Below the pieces are notes generated by a model. The model did not search any database, was not told the DNA's origin, and was given only the letters and a program-made list of their open reading frames with translations. Source: Larix kaempferi (taxonomy: Eukaryota > Streptophyta > Pinopsida > Pinales > Pinaceae). Taken from it: a stretch of DNA of 64,000 nt. Positions 12,228 to 24,699 of this stretch are shown here, in pieces. The stretch is from assembly GCA_027924585.1 (NCBI GenBank), contig BSBM01000637.1, forward strand, positions 1,674,001 to 1,738,000. The letters run 5' to 3'. Both the position numbers and the translations under genes were made by a program. How positions within the stretch are numbered: position 1 is the stretch's first letter; each line of letters starts with the position of its first letter.

Positions 12228-15200
12228 ATCCCACCAGAATTTATGTTGGAGTGGTATTTAAAATCACTCCTACCTTATATCTCTAAGTATGTTTCAACTT
12301 CTGGGGTTACTTCTGAAGAGGAAGCTATTTTAAGGACCCAACAGCTCGACCTGATCTACACCCATTTTGGGATACTTTACGATATTATTCCTGACGCAAC
12401 TAGGTCTAATATAGATCTTGGTAAGACTAAACCTATACAACATGCCGATGGCATCGTTGGTTCATCCGACTCATCCACACTCAAAGATTTAAAAAAACAA
12501 GTCCATGCACTTTCAGTAAATCAATTTGCTGCGGAAGCAACTATGGTTGCATCCTCCCCCTCACAAACATAATCTGTACAAAGTGTGCAGACAAACCAAA
12601 AGGGTTCTCATCAACCCAACAATAAGAAGAAGGATAAGAAAGGGGAGGGGAACCAATAAAAACCCAAGAATACTGAAAATTCCAAGGAGGGAAAGAAAGA
12701 TAAGAAGAAGGTAAAGTTTCCTTGCAAGCTTTGTAAAAGGGACCACCTCACTCATCAATGCCCTCTCATTGAGGAAGCCCAGAAGCTATTACATGAAAAG
12801 AAACCGGCTACCTGAAGGATCCTTTTCCCCAAGGACAAGGCCCAGCTTCTGGAAGCTCTTATACTGGGGGCACCCATCGTGCCACATCAGTTGATCAGTC
12901 TTATATCAACATGGTTAAATCACACACTCTATTCCAAACGAGAACCATGAATTATAACCCGGATATGAAACATAAATATAAAGATGTTCCGGAGTCATCT
13001 GTTCCTCTCCACATCGAGAGACCAACAGACCCTTTTTTGAAGATACCAAAAGGTGTCTATAAATGGGAATTACACAACCCTAATGAGTGGGATGCGCCAA
13101 ACTACTCTATTGTAGAGGACCTATCCAAAACGCTATGTGCTATGTCCTCCCTAGAAGTATTTCAAAGCTACCCTTCGCAACAAAATGCACTTCTAGCAGC
13201 AATAGGTAGCATGGACTCATCAAGTATGCTTGCTAGATTTGATATGTCCAATATCAAACCCCAGTTTCCCTATCACGTGGCCTTCCAGATCAAAGTAGTC
13301 CATGGTTCAAATACCATTGGACAAAGAGTAGTAGATGAAGGCACGTCGACGTGCATAATGTATATATCCTATTGGAAATCTTTGGGTTCTCTTGAGTTAT
13401 CCCCTTCGATTACACTACTTACCGCGTTTCACGGAAAATCCTGCTGTCCACACAGATTCTTACAATTGTTTGAGATTCAACTTGCCGGTAAAGTAGTGTC
13501 AGTGGAGGTAGAAGTTGTGGATGATTCTCTCGACTACAATCTATTGTTAGGAAGAAGTTGGATGTACGCTATGCAAGCCATCTCATCGTCCGTTTTCTAA
13601 GTACTCATGTTCCATCAAAAAGGTAATATCATCACAATTGATCAACTATCCTTCACTCGAAAAAAAAACACAATTTCGTCGGATTCAAATATCCCCTGGA
13701 TTGATCAAGCTCGTACGCAAAGTGAGAGCTTAGGACTAGGTATGTATTCATCTTTCAGATGGGCACATTAGACATACCTGGTCCTATAAACTATATCGGT
13801 TCAACGAGTACCATTGACATATTGTCTCGGTAATTTTTTACGATTAGTCAAACAACTGATCTGTGGATCCTTCCTACTCAACAAGAACCAATCATGCCCT
13901 TATCTATCGCAAAAGTGTATTACCAAGCATCACAAAATGCTGTGATAGATGATATCTCAACTCCGTCAGTCTCGACAGAGTCTGATATTGATTATGAACT
14001 TGCATGGTTAGTTTACTCCACCCATCCTTTTGATTGTTTGGATACTTTTTTTCCTTCCGATGAAGCCATCTTGGAAGCTATGGTAGGCATGGATCATCCA
14101 TGGGAACACATGCATCACATATCCTATTTTCTTCCAGATCTGAACATGATTGAGAATGGAGAGTTTTCTTTGAGACCCGGTGGGAATATTGATTTGTCCA
14201 TCACTCCTTCCACGGAACAAATGATTTATGCTGAAGGTAATATGGAAAACATTTCGATGACTATACCGATCAATATTTCCACCAAACCTAATGTTGTGGA
14301 AAACATTTTCATTGGAGCAAATTGCTCTCTACATGAGATCACTTTGTACACCAATTTATTTAAGGAATTCCACAACGTTTTTACCTATTCTTACGAGGGT
14401 ATGCCAGGAATTGACCCCTCTATTGTTGAGCACGTTATCACGACTTATCCTAACGTGAAACCAGTACGACAGAAACTTCATCCGGTCAACCCTAGGAAAT
14501 CTGCAGCCATCAAGGATGAAGTCGAAAAGCTCATTAAGTCCGAAGTCATTTATCTTATCGACATGACGGAATGGGTTTCCAACCCAGTCCCGGTCGACAA
14601 AAATGAAGGGACCATATGTGTATGTACAGACTTTAGGGAGCTTAATAAAGCCTGTCCAAAAAATAACTATCCCATACCATTCATAGATCAAATCATTGAT
14701 GCGTGTGCAGGCCATGAAATTTTCTCTTTCATGGACAGTTTATCAGGATATAACTAAATACAAATTAAACTCGAAGACCAACACAAGACGACTTTTATTT
14801 GTCTCTGGGGTACCTTTTCCTATAGGAAAATGCCGTTCGGATTGAAGAACGTTGGAGCTACTTTCCAATGAGCTATAAACTTCACTTTCCATGACATCAA
14901 ACATGTAGTCGAACCATATCTGGATGATCTCCCTGCGCGATCTCGTAAGAGACAAGATCATCTTGACCATTTACGACTCATATTTGAACGATGCAGATAT
15001 TACAAGATCCAGCTAAACCCTAATAAGTGTGTATTCTGCATCGAGTCTGGACGTTTACTAGGTTTCATTGTGTCCAATCGTGGCATTATGGTCGACCCCT
15101 TGAAAGTCGAGGCTATTATCAAATTTCCTCCTCCTTGCACCATTAGACAACTTCAAAGCCTATAGGGCATGTCTAATTTTCTATGACGATTTATCATGAA

Positions 15201-15877
15201 TTATGCCAATATCGCTAAAGGATTCATGCGATTTATCAAGCAAGACACCAATTTTTTATGGGATGAGGCTGCACAAACTTCGTTTGACGCTTTGAAAAAA
15301 ACATTATTATCAGCCCCTTTGCTGATCCCACCGGATTATACTAAGGAATTCCTTCTATATCTAGCGGAATCTGTTTCCATGATCCATATAGTTCTACTTC
15401 AGGAGGATGACAAGCTCCAAGAGCATGTCATTTATTATCTCTCGTGCGCACTATTAACTCCAGAACTTAAATATTCTCACGTCGAGAAATTGGCATTAGC
15501 TGCTGTTTATTCCATTCATAGATTACGTCATTACATTTTGTTGCATACCACCACATTTATAGCGATGCCAATCCTTTTCAATATGTATTAACCCGACGTA
15601 TCATTGGAGGGAAGTTTAATAAGTGGATTGTTATTTTGCAAGAATTTGACCTAACATTTCAATCTGCTAAGTCAAAGAAATATTTGGAGTTCGTCGATCT
15701 TATATCCGAGTTCGCTAGTGTTGTATTTATCAACGAGGAAGATTATTCAATACCTAATGAACATATTTTTCTCATTGCGACCTCTAACCCATGGTATGGA
15801 GACATTTTATTATATCTCCAGACATTGAAGTGTCCATCGACTTTCTCCAGAGATGAACGATGAAAGCTTAGAGGTCA
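12228..15877 (+). pseudogene. Element A gag-pol, first part (gag C-terminus to RNase H)
   Basis: Order along the sequence: gag C-terminus (PPEF-LEWYLKSLLPYISK, 12230-12570); a Lys-rich linker; a CCHC knuckle at about 12722-12760 (CKLCKRDHLTHQC); a protease with VVDEGTSTCIM at about 13330 and DYNLLLGRSW at about 13540; RT with DFRELNKACPKNNYP at about 14630 and YLDDLP at about 14920; gypsy RNase H to about 15600; and the linker to integrase. Stops and frameshifts are many (about 12570, 13600, 14755, 14868, 15163, 15592, 15861). The copia element at 15878 splits the integrase zinc region. It corresponds in order and spacing to the same frame in elements C and D. The DEG protease triad replaces the usual D-T/S-G. 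Non-functional. Confidence 0.92.
15873..15877 (+). repeat. Target-site duplication, left copy (GGTCA)
   Basis: GGTCA before the left LTR and AGTCA at 21211-21215 after the right LTR agree at four of five bases. Removing the insertion rejoins the gypsy frame across the site, giving the integrase zinc-region text around R-G-H-A-N-N-Y. Confidence 0.75.
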
Positions 15878-16574
15878 TGTGAGTATTTTGATCCATAGTA
15901 AGATCTTGGAGCTATAGAGAATCTCACAAAATCGAAATATTTGCAATAACCAGTGAAAAAGCTTGAAAAGGAGACAAATTTACACACATTGTGAACTGAA
16001 ACTTGGCATTATCAGACTATCTAACATGTGAAAATGTTTAGAACAGGTTTATATTACATCATAGAGAAATTCGAGAGCCATAGAGAGCCAAAATGAGTGT
16101 ACAATGCTAATTGGCCAAATTGGCCTCAATCCCCCCTAGGTGGGTCCAACTCAGTCCTAATCATCCCAAACAATCACGAATTTTGGTGTGGAGGTGGCTA
16201 AAGCATGTTGGGTCATAAATGAGACCTAGGCATGCGTGGGTGAGCAAATAGAGGTGTGTGGGAGGTCCAAGCAAGCAACAAATGCTCCAAATCTAGCAAA
16301 AAATGGGCAAAATCCACCCAAGCGCTCCAAGTCAACAGAGAATCCCCAATTCAAGGAAGGATAGCGCTCTAGAATTTAATGAGGGTGCACTTGTGGAAAA
16401 AACTGGAGTTTGGGTGAACTGGTTTGCTTGGAAGTGGGTGTGAACACTCTCAAAAGTGGTTATTTCACCAATTTAAGTAACCAAGTCCAAACTATAGTGT
16501 AATAAAGCACACATGGCAATAAAATTGACTAAGGTTATGAACTATGGCACTAAGTATGGATTACTATTCTAACA
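15878..16574 (-). repeat. 3' LTR of the copia element
   Basis: 697 bp, direct repeat of 20513-21210. On the plus strand it begins TGTGAGTATTTTG and ends ATTCTAACA. It is flanked by GGTCA outside and by the C-run of the polypurine tract (minus-strand AAGGGGGGG) inside. Confidence 0.95.
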
Positions 16575-16585
16575 CCCCCCCTTAA
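16575..16585 (-). other. Polypurine tract of the copia element
   Basis: Plus-strand CCCCCCCTTAA, that is TTAAGGGGGGG on the minus strand, directly against the 3' LTR start TGTTAGAAT; the expected primer for plus-strand synthesis. Confidence 0.85.
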
Positions 16586-16770
16586 CCAGAACTTAGTACA
16601 ACTCATGAATTTTAAGTGGGAGGCCTTGGAAACAAAGGATCAAGTCACCTCATTACAAAACAAAAATTTTATTTGTCCATGTAAATTGAGGACAAGAAGG
16701 AAAACCTCATGGGATAAAACCTTCCCTCTAAAATGGACATAGGGCTGAACCTACATTAAAATTGCAGAAA

Positions 16771-19700
16771 TCACCATCCATCACTCACTCCAAGAAAATC
16801 TCTCAAGTGAGTGAAGGTCTTCTCAGTAAAACACTTGGTGAAAATATCAGCAGTTTGCTCGGTGGATGGGCAATACTGCAAGGAAATCACTCTGTCATGC
16901 ACCAAGCCCCAAATGTAGTGCATATGGATTTCAATGTGCTTTTTTCTCTGCCTCTGAACTGGATCAGTATATATATTGATGGCACTTTTATTTTCCACCC
17001 AAATGTTGGTTGGAGAATCAATAGCAACACCAAATTCCCGAAGAATACCTTGCAACCAAACACACTATGTGGTTGCATTCATTGTTGCCCTGTAATCGGC
17101 CTCTGCTGATGAAAGTGAAATAGTTTGTTGTTTATTACTTGACCAGCAAATGGGACCTTCAGAAAACATGAAAACAAAACCTGAAGTGGACTTTCTATCA
17201 ATGGGATCTCTAGTCCAATCAGAATCAGAAAATCCAGCTAGTTGTAGTGAAGAACCAGCTGCATAGTGTACCCCAAAACTCTTTGTTCCTTGGACATACT
17301 GAAGGATATTTTTGGCTTCCTTCCAATGGATCTCATGTGGCTGCTGCATATACCTTGCTACAACACTTACATCATAAGAGAAATCAGGTCTTGTATGTGT
17401 AAGGTACAACAAACTACCAACTAGCTGCCTGTAGAGTGTGCAATCCACCAATGGAGAGTCATCAAATTCACCTAGTTTTATGCCTAAAAGGAATGGGAAC
17501 TTGGCTGCCTTACATTCAGCCATTTTAAAATTCAATAACAGGTCTGAAGCATACTTTGGTTGACTCAGCAATATACCTCTTTTAGTTTTCTCAATTTCCA
17601 AACCCAAAAATTGCCTTAGCAATCCTAGGTCATTCATGGCAAATTCACTGTGCAAAGATGCTTTAATTGAGCCAATTTGTTTGTTGCAGCTCCCTGTAAT
17701 TAAAAGATCATCTACATACAGTACAATGACCTACAAAATATCATCACATTGATTCAAATATACATTTGTATCAGACTTGCATCGAATGAAACCAATTGAG
17801 AGCAAAAAGGCATCTATTTTAGCATACCAAGCCCTTAGGGCTTGCTTGAGTCCATAGAGTGACTTCTTCAACCTGCAAACAAGTGATGTATCCTCTTGGA
17901 AACCTTCAGGTTGTTGCATACAGATCTCTTCCTGTATCTCACCATGTAATAATGCACTTTTAACATCCATATGGTGAACTTGCCAACCCTTACTAGCTGC
18001 CATGGCTAGAGCTAGTCTAATTGAGTCCATCTTTGCAACCAGTGCAAAGGTCTCGGTATAATCCACACCATGGATTTTTGAGTATCCCTTATCCACTAAC
18101 CTAGCCTTATACTTCATATCAGAACCATCAGCAGCAGGTTTGGTTCGAAAAATCCACTTACATTGCACAAGTTTCCTCTTGGGAGGAAGAGGCACCAAAT
18201 CCCATGTTTTGTTCTCTTGGAGAGAATGGAATTCTTCTTCCATTGATGATATCCACCTTGGATCATGGTAATATTCCTTATATTATGTTGGATCAAATCC
18301 AATCATCATATAACAGTGATCAGCAAGTGCACTTTCATTTGCAAAGGAAGCATTGATTGTTTGAGATCTAGTCTTCCTAGGCTCTTGGGGATCGCCTGCC
18401 AATTCACTTGCAACTTGTATGATTTTTTCAGCCCACTTGGGCCTTGATGGTGACTCATCTATAGAAATTTCATATTCATCCATGTAATCTTCAGAAATAT
18501 CAGAAAAATCAGAACTTGGATCATCACTTACTTCATTAAGGTGTGGAGGAGAGGAGCATTCCCCCAGTGCAAGCTCAAAATCAGGAATTGGCTCTTCTTC
18601 GAATTGCACACTTCTCCCAATGAAAGTTTCGAGTGTGGATGTGTCAAAGAGATTATAACCCTTTGTGTCTTCACCATAACCAACCATGATACATTCTATG
18701 ATCTATGGCTCCAAATCCTTCCTCTTTTCTGATGGAATTCGAGCCCGTGCTCTAGACCCAAAAATCCTGAAATTGGAGACATTTGGTTTTTGGCCAAACC
18801 ATGCCTCATAGGGTGTTTTACCTTTGACTGATTTTTGAAATGCTCTGTTTTGAATGTGTGCAGCACAATTGATGGATTCATCCCATATCTTAGGACTTAG
18901 ATCCCTAGCTTCAATCATGCATGTGGCCATCTCTTTGAGAGACCTATTCTTCCTCTCTACCACACCATTTTGTTGTGGTGTGTAGGGGATTGAATGTTGC
19001 ATTTGGATGCCACATTCCTCACAAATGTGGTGAATGTTTTTGTTCACATACTCCTTTCCATTATCATTCCTAAGGATTTTTATCTTATGCCCACTATGAT
19101 TCTCCACTAAGACCTTCCAAATCTTCAATTGCTCAAACACTTCAGATTTTAATTTGAGGAAGTAAACCCAACAAAATCGAGAGTAGTCATCTATGAATGT
19201 AAGTACATACCTTGATCCACCATAGGATGGAGTGGGTAGAGGACCAATGAGATATGAATGTACCAATCCAAGTGGTTGAGTGGCTCTCCTTTCCACTCCC
19301 TTCTCATAGCTGCGTTCTGGATGTTTCACAATCACACAACCAATGCAAGCTCCATTTTAATATTTGATTTTAGGAATCCCTTCCACCATCTCATCTTTGT
19401 GCAATGTTTGGAGATACTTGTAGTTCATGTGGCCAAATATTTCATGTCATAGCTTGGAGGTCTTATTGGCATGAGAATGAAGTGCTTTGTCACTCGAACC
19501 AGGGAGGAAATTTGAGAACTTGTACATCCTCTCTTGGTGGTCTGCATACCCAACTGCCAAGACTTGGTTTGAAGAAATTTCTGAGATCTCTACCAAATCA
19601 GGAGTAAATGTTACTCTCTTGGCTTCTCTTGTATGGGTCATTTGATACACTGATAACAAATTTGCAGCCAACGAAGGTACATAGAGCACATCACTAAAAT

Positions 19701-20423
19701 AACCATGCTCCAAATCGATCCTACCAATCCCTTTGGTCTGGATTTCAGAGTCATCTCCCATTCGAATTGTTGGGACACTATTCGAATGCATAGAGGAGAA
19801 GATCTCTCTAGATGAAACCATATGCCTGGAATCCCCTGAATCAATAATGAAGGATGAAGAATTATAAGTACCGGCTACCAAAGCATGACATTTCTCCTTG
19901 TTGTCAAGATTTGAGGTGCCATCTTTCTTCTTTGCACCATCTGGGACAGGGATGTTGTTTTTCTCCAGCAGCTACGCCATTGTGTCAATGGTTTTCTTCA
20001 TGCATGAGCTCTCTGGATTCCAACCCCTAAAAATGTAGAATGGGTGTACAGTCCTTCGGGGTGCACGACTAAGAAAATATAATCTATGAGACTGGAAGAT
20101 CTGGCTCCACAACCAACAAGCTTCACCCACACTTCATTTGGGGTTGTCAAACTATCTGTATGAAACGAGAGCTCCCTCGAAATGCTCAGGCATAGCAATC
20201 CATATGCTTCATCAAGTCGATTGTAGTACTTTGATTTCTCCACAGCAGAGTTTGGCTCCACTTCTATGCCCATGGTTACTCTATAGATACCCTTAGATCT
20301 CAATTTTATGACCATTTTAGCCTTCCAATTGAAGAAATTGAAGGGAGTGAGCAACATTTGGTTAGCTTCCATTTCTGCTTGCGTTGATGGTGAGAAAACT
20401 GTTAAACAACTTGCAAAAAACAC
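16771..20423 (-). pseudogene. Copia gag-pol polyprotein, degenerate
   Basis: Read on the minus strand: a gag start (20423-20090, FNFFNWKAKMVIKLRSKG); then an abrupt change near 20080 that removes the gag centre and zinc knuckle; protease with IIDSGDSRHM (about 19840); the GAG-pre-integrase zinc region (HMNYKYLQTL, GACIGC, about 19430-19350); integrase with FIDDYSRF, RNDNGKEY and QQNGVVERKNR (19335-18703); a linker; RT (18243-17655) with MDVKSALLHGEI, SLYGLKQALRAWY and LYVDDLL; and RNase H (17655-16771) with FSDSDW, SLSSAEADY and ADIFTKCF. Stops fall at about 19372 and between protease, integrase, RT and RNase H (for example TAG just before VIVLYVDD at 17731). Catalytic residues are otherwise kept, so this is recent decay of a standard copia element. 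Confidence 0.92.
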
Positions 20424-20499
20424 TCAATTTTTATCTAGAAATTCTCTCAAGAATGCAGCTCAATGCTCAATATTGATCTGCAACTCACTAACTCCACAA

Positions 20500-20512
20500 G
20501 GATCTGATACCA
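20500..20512 (-). other. Primer binding site of the copia element (tRNA-iMet type)
   Basis: Minus-strand TGGTATCAGATCC directly abuts the 5' LTR. TGGTATCAGAGC is the usual plant copia site complementary to initiator tRNA-Met; the tail differs by one base or so. Confidence 0.9.
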
Positions 20513-21210
20513 TGTGAGTATTTTGATCCACAGTAAGATCTTGGAGTTATATAGAACCTCACAAAATTGAAATATTTGCAATAACCAGTGAAAAATCTTG
20601 AAAAGGAGACAAATTTACACACAATGTGAACTGAAACTTGGCATTATCAGACTGTCTAACATGTGAAAATGTTTAGAACAGGTTTATATTACATCATAGA
20701 GAAATTCGAGATCCATAGAGAGCCCAAAATGAGTGTACAATGCTAATTGGCCAAATTGGCCTCAATTCCCCCTAGGTGGGTCCAACTCAGTCCTAATCAT
20801 CCCAAACAGTCACGAATTTTGGTGTGGACGTGGCTGAAGCATGTTGGGTCATAAATGAGGCCTAGGCATGCATGGGTGAGCAAATAGAGGTGTGTGGGAG
20901 GTCCAAGAAAGCAATAAATGCTCCAAATCTAGCAAAAAATGGGCAAAATCCACCCAAGCGCTCCAAGTCAACAGAGATTCCCCAATTCAAGGAAGGAGAG
21001 CGCTCTAGCATTTAATGAGGGTGCACTTGTGGACAAAACTGGAGTTTGGGTGAACTAGTTTGCTTGGAAGTGGGTGTGAACACTCTCAAAAGTGGTTATT
21101 TGACCAATTTAAGTAACCAAGTCCAAACTATAGTGTAATAAAGCACACATGGAAATAAAATTGACTAAGGTTATGAACTATGGTACTAAGTATGGATTAC
21201 TGTTCTAACA
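20513..21210 (-). repeat. 5' LTR of the copia element
   Basis: 698 bp, direct repeat of 15878-16574. A minus-strand AATATAAACC at about 20681-20690 could be its TATA box; the same bases occur in the other LTR. Confidence 0.95.
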
Positions 21211-22374
21211 AGTCATGCCAATAACTATCTCATTATTTATAACATGCTCTATAGACATGGGGTAGATTCCATATTACGCCGTTGTTTGAATCCGGATGAA
21301 GCTGAATCAGTATTGAATGATGCCCATAGTGGAGCCTATGGGGGTCATCTTTCTGGGTTGGAAACAACCCAAAAAATACTGCGTGCTGGGTATTTTTGGC
21401 CCAACACATTTAAATATTGCATGGAATCTGTGAAACACTACCAACCATGTTAATTTTTCACAAATAAAATGTGAGCACACCCAGATCCTCTTCACCCTGT
21501 TATCACAGCAGATCCCTTCACCAAGTGGGGGATTGAATTCATGACTTGTAATCCATTTTTGGTTGGAGGAGATCACCATATCATCGTTTCCATCAACTAC
21601 TTTACAAAGTGGGTTGAGGCAATGCCTACTGTGAAGGCAGATGGAGAAACTGCAGCTTACTTCGTTTTCAATCAGATCATTTCTAGGTTTGGTATACCTA
21701 AGGAGATTGTCACTGACCACGGTAGATATTTCCAGAAAAATATGATGACCAATTTATATACTATCCTAGGTTTTCAACAAGAACGCTCAACTTCGTTTTA
21801 TCCGTAGGAGAATGGGAAATTTGAAGCGGTCAACAAGACTTTGAAAACTATTCTTCAACTCACCGTTAATGCCAGTAGATCAAACTAGCACATCATGTTG
21901 TATCCGGATCTTGGGGCATATCGATCCAACGTTAAAACTGCTATGGGTTTTTCACCTTTTCAACTCGTTCACGGGTTGGTGGCAGTCATACCGGTTGAAT
22001 GTGAGATTCCATATTTGAAGTTGGCTATCCAACTAATTCCTAAAACTTCTTCTTTAGAAGAGCGTTTGCTTCATTTACTGCATTTAGATGAGAAGCACCG
22101 AGATGCGCTTACTGCGAATGAAGCTCATAAGAGCCGAGTCAAGCATCAGTATGATACGTCTGTAAAACCAAGGGTTTTCTTGGAAGGAGACCTTGTTTTT
22201 CTCTATGATCAGGACAAGGATCCCTTGGGGGCATGCAAGTTTAAATCCATGTGGCTCATACCTTATATTGTTTCTAAAGTATTGAAGAAGGGATCTTATG
22301 AGCCAACAGATTATGATGGTTATAATTTTCTCGAGCCTAGAAATGGGCTCAACTTGAAAATGTATAACGCTTAG
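21211..22374 (+). pseudogene. Element A gag-pol, second part (integrase)
   Basis: Continues element A pol after the copia insertion. The HHCC zinc region comes first (AHSGAYGGHLSG... then C-x-x-x-x-x-H-x-x-P-C near 21440), followed by the catalytic core. The first acidic residue, aspartate in elements C and D (KWGVDF, KWGIDF), is glutamate here (KWGIEF, about 21535); the second survives in IVTDHGRYF and the third in KFEAVNK. The C-terminal domain ends with RNGLNLKMYNA and TAG at 22374. In-frame stops occur at about 21451, 21469, 21805 and 21883. Confidence 0.92.
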
Positions 22375-22471
22375 GACTGCATGATTTTTCTTGTACTATA
22401 GATGTACATTGTTTTAGAGTTAGTATTTTTTGGATTTATCATCTTATGTGTCTTCTGGATTGTGGTTTCAG

Positions 22472-22894
22472 ACGACAAGCGAGTGCTTCATAGGATTTGT
22501 CGATGGTGCTAGTCGCCACACTCGTCAGTTGGCTTCAACAACTTGGGTTATTTACTCACCCTCGAACCAACTTGTTTCTTCGGGAAGTGCTTGTTTGGGC
22601 CCTACAACGAACAACGTATCTGAGTATAGTGCAATTATCGAATTAATCCAAGATGCTATCCATCACGACATTTCATGTTTGGAGGTAAGACTCGATTCGC
22701 AGTTAGTAGTACTCTAGTTGACGAGTGAATATAGGGTTAGAGATCCTTCTTTGTTGCGTCAGTTTTTGCAAGTTAGATTGATTGAAAGACATTTTTATTA
22801 CATTATACATCAACATATTTCAAGGAATTTTAATACATTAGCTGATGCATATGAAAATTATGTTCTTGAATGGAATTTTTATCATACACAATAA
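22472..22894 (+). pseudogene. Second RNase H (aRNH-like) of element A
   Basis: A separate frame 97 bp after the integrase stop. FIGFVDGASRH, NNVSEYSAIIEL, LEVRLDSQLVV and the final D(A)Y-NYV-EW give the D-E-D-D pattern of a type I RNase H, distinct from the gypsy RNase H inside pol. Plant Tat-group elements are known to carry such an extra 'archaeal-type' RNase H. The start lies immediately after TTTCAG; the codon is ACG where copies B, C and D have ATG. In-frame stops fall at about 22716 and beyond, so it is dead. Confidence 0.8.
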
Positions 22895-23049
22895 CATTTA
22901 AAGCACATAAGATAACATGTATATAATCGGTATTGTCTCTCTCTATATATATATGGTCCAAAAAATGCATATGAGTTTAAGTCAACCACTGTCAAAATAT
23001 ACAAAGTCGGAATAAAAAACCTCAAAAAATAATATGTCACTCTCCCTAT

Positions 23050-24284
23050 GGAGAGGGAGGAGCCTCATCTAGCTCTGCTACGACCTCTCTATAACAGATG
23101 ACTAGCCTAGCTACTTTCCCAAGTAATCAGATCCAGGATGGGGGCACCCCCACTACATGCTCCTGTATATCGACATTCGCTCTATCTTGTAGGATGGGAT
23201 ATCATGAGTCAACTGACCCATCTTCCCCTCAATGCTTCTCAGCATCGCATCCATAGCACCTGGCTCGGTTGGTCGGATGAACACTCTAGGATTCCCAACA
23301 GGTCTCACAAGCCCCACATCTGTATAAGTTATGTTTTTTCAGTACTCATACTCATTATAAAAATCATATATACAAAAAACATAAAAAAAAATTAATAATT
23401 TAAAAAAAAAAAAACACATTGCTACCTATCTCTCCCCAAGATGCTCCTGGAGGCGGCATAAGCTCAGATCTCCTCAAAAATCCATGCCTGCATACAGAAA
23501 CTACTCTAGTGCTGGTACTTGGCGGATCCACCACTCTAGGTAATCCTCGTCAGCATATGAAAAGCTAGTTTCACCACCACCCTGCCATAAGAAGATATCT
23601 CCCCACGGAGTCTTCAGTGGCTCGCGAGGTTCCACACTAGTAGATCCATCCCAAGATTGAGAGCAGGGACTCACTCGAAGAAAAAGGTGCATAAAATACT
23701 CCTGTATCCAAAATTTGTTTTCTTCCCCGTATTACACTCTATCAGCTAATGTTTCACGTTCACTATAAACCCTGAACATCAGTCAAAGATGACATTGCAT
23801 AGACATTCTACACCTATCTGCATATAGTTCCGTGAGGCTAAGTGTTGTGCTGCACTTCCCTCGATCTGGTTGATTGTGCTCAAGATCACCTTTAGTGGGA
23901 AGCTTGCAATCTACCCAATTGGAACTTGGCTTCCTCGTTTTTCGGTGCCACGCTGTAGGTGTTGATATAATCTTGAATTGACAATGCACCCACTCCTCTA
24001 AATGTTCCTTTGAGTTTCACCACCTCACCTCGCTGGGATAGACCAGTTATGAAGTATATTTTCTCAATAGTGATGTCCAACATCTCTCCCTGAAGGTTAA
24101 ACATGCCATGATCGGCATCCTAGTATCCCACGAGCATTTGGAACAAATGTGTTTGTGCATGCATGTTTGTAGTTCAGAAAAACTTTAAGATCCCACACCT
24201 CCATAATGCATTTAAAGTAAGTGGATCTCACATGGTATCCCTATCCATAGCCTTATGCTCACTCTCTCTCCAAGTTAGAACCAT
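23050..24284 (-). pseudogene. PMD-like antisense gene of element A, decayed
   Basis: It runs opposite to gag-pol and points at it. The frame opens at 24284 (MVLTWRESEHK) one base after a GCAG acceptor. It keeps the core MFNLQGEMLDIT and EKIYFITGLSQRGEVV (about 24110-24020), then the C-terminal half with SSFSYADEDYLEWW at about 23560. Exon 2 (from 23319) reads DVGLVRPVGNPR after a phase-1 intron (23320-23425, 106 bp). Stops at about 24231 (TGA), 24174 (TGA) and 24122 (TAG), plus frame loss after 23890, make it a pseudogene. Elements C and D carry the same gene in the same place. The PMD assignment rests on the W-D...F...G-E-M-x-I-T-L-E-D...G-L pattern and needs a profile search. Confidence 0.7.
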
Positions 24285-24285
24285 C

Positions 24286-24549
24286 CTGCATCAATCATTC
24301 CCATTCCATACATTAGTTTTTGGTTTTTTCATTTGAATTGCAGTACCCATAGCTTCACCTCTACAACAGAGGCGGGTACCCACGAGTCTGTCTATGGTAA
24401 ACCCACGCACTTTCCACGTGACCGCGACTTTTACATAGACAGAGTCGCGGGTACGAAGACCTAGGTTTTAAACTTGCTTAAAAATTGAAAAGCACCATTA
24501 AAACTTAAAGGAATGGATTGAATTGATAGTCAAGGAAGAGATAACTTAC
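24286..24549 (-). other. 5'UTR intron of the element A antisense gene, with palindromes
   Basis: On the minus strand a donor (TTGAAG-GTAAGTTAT) lies at 24549 and an acceptor (GATGCAG) at 24286, 264 bp. CG-rich palindromic words (GGCGGGTACCCACG, GTCGCGGGTAC and relatives) fill about 24368-24458. The corresponding introns in C and D have the same layout. Confidence 0.6.
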
Positions 24550-24672
24550 CTTCAAGTGGTGGAAGTCGATTTCGTGTCCCGGATTGATCGCTATCGACGG
24601 TTGAAGTAAGTTTTTTTTTTCTCCTTTGCTCCAATGAAAATGATTTTGTGAGTTGTGTTTTCAATTTGACAC

Positions 24673-24680
24673 TATTTATA
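24673..24680 (-). promoter_or_regulatory. TATA box of the element A antisense gene
   Basis: Minus-strand TATAAATA about 125 bp upstream of the 5'UTR donor. B, C and D have TATA boxes in the corresponding place, so position rather than the short motif supports it. Confidence 0.6.
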
Positions 24681-24699
24681 TAAATTATTTCAATTTTTT

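Larger units (their letters stand above)
15878..21210 (-). mobile_element. Ty1/copia retrotransposon inserted in element A pol
   Basis: A complete LTR-to-LTR structure of 5333 bp on the minus strand: 5' LTR 20513-21210, primer site 20500-20512, gag-pol remnants, polypurine tract 16575-16585, 3' LTR 15878-16574, 5-bp target duplication. The LTRs start TGTGAGTATT on the plus strand (TGTTAGAA on the minus strand) and differ by about 26 substitutions and one indel over 698 bp by eye, so the insertion is much younger than element A. The coding region has stops and a gag deletion, so it is not autonomous now. Confidence 0.93.

Noticed and set aside
24363-24460. Regularly spaced short repeats as a possible CRISPR array
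   Set aside because: The repeats are imperfect palindromes of irregular spacing inside a plant retroelement intron; no CRISPR context exists here.
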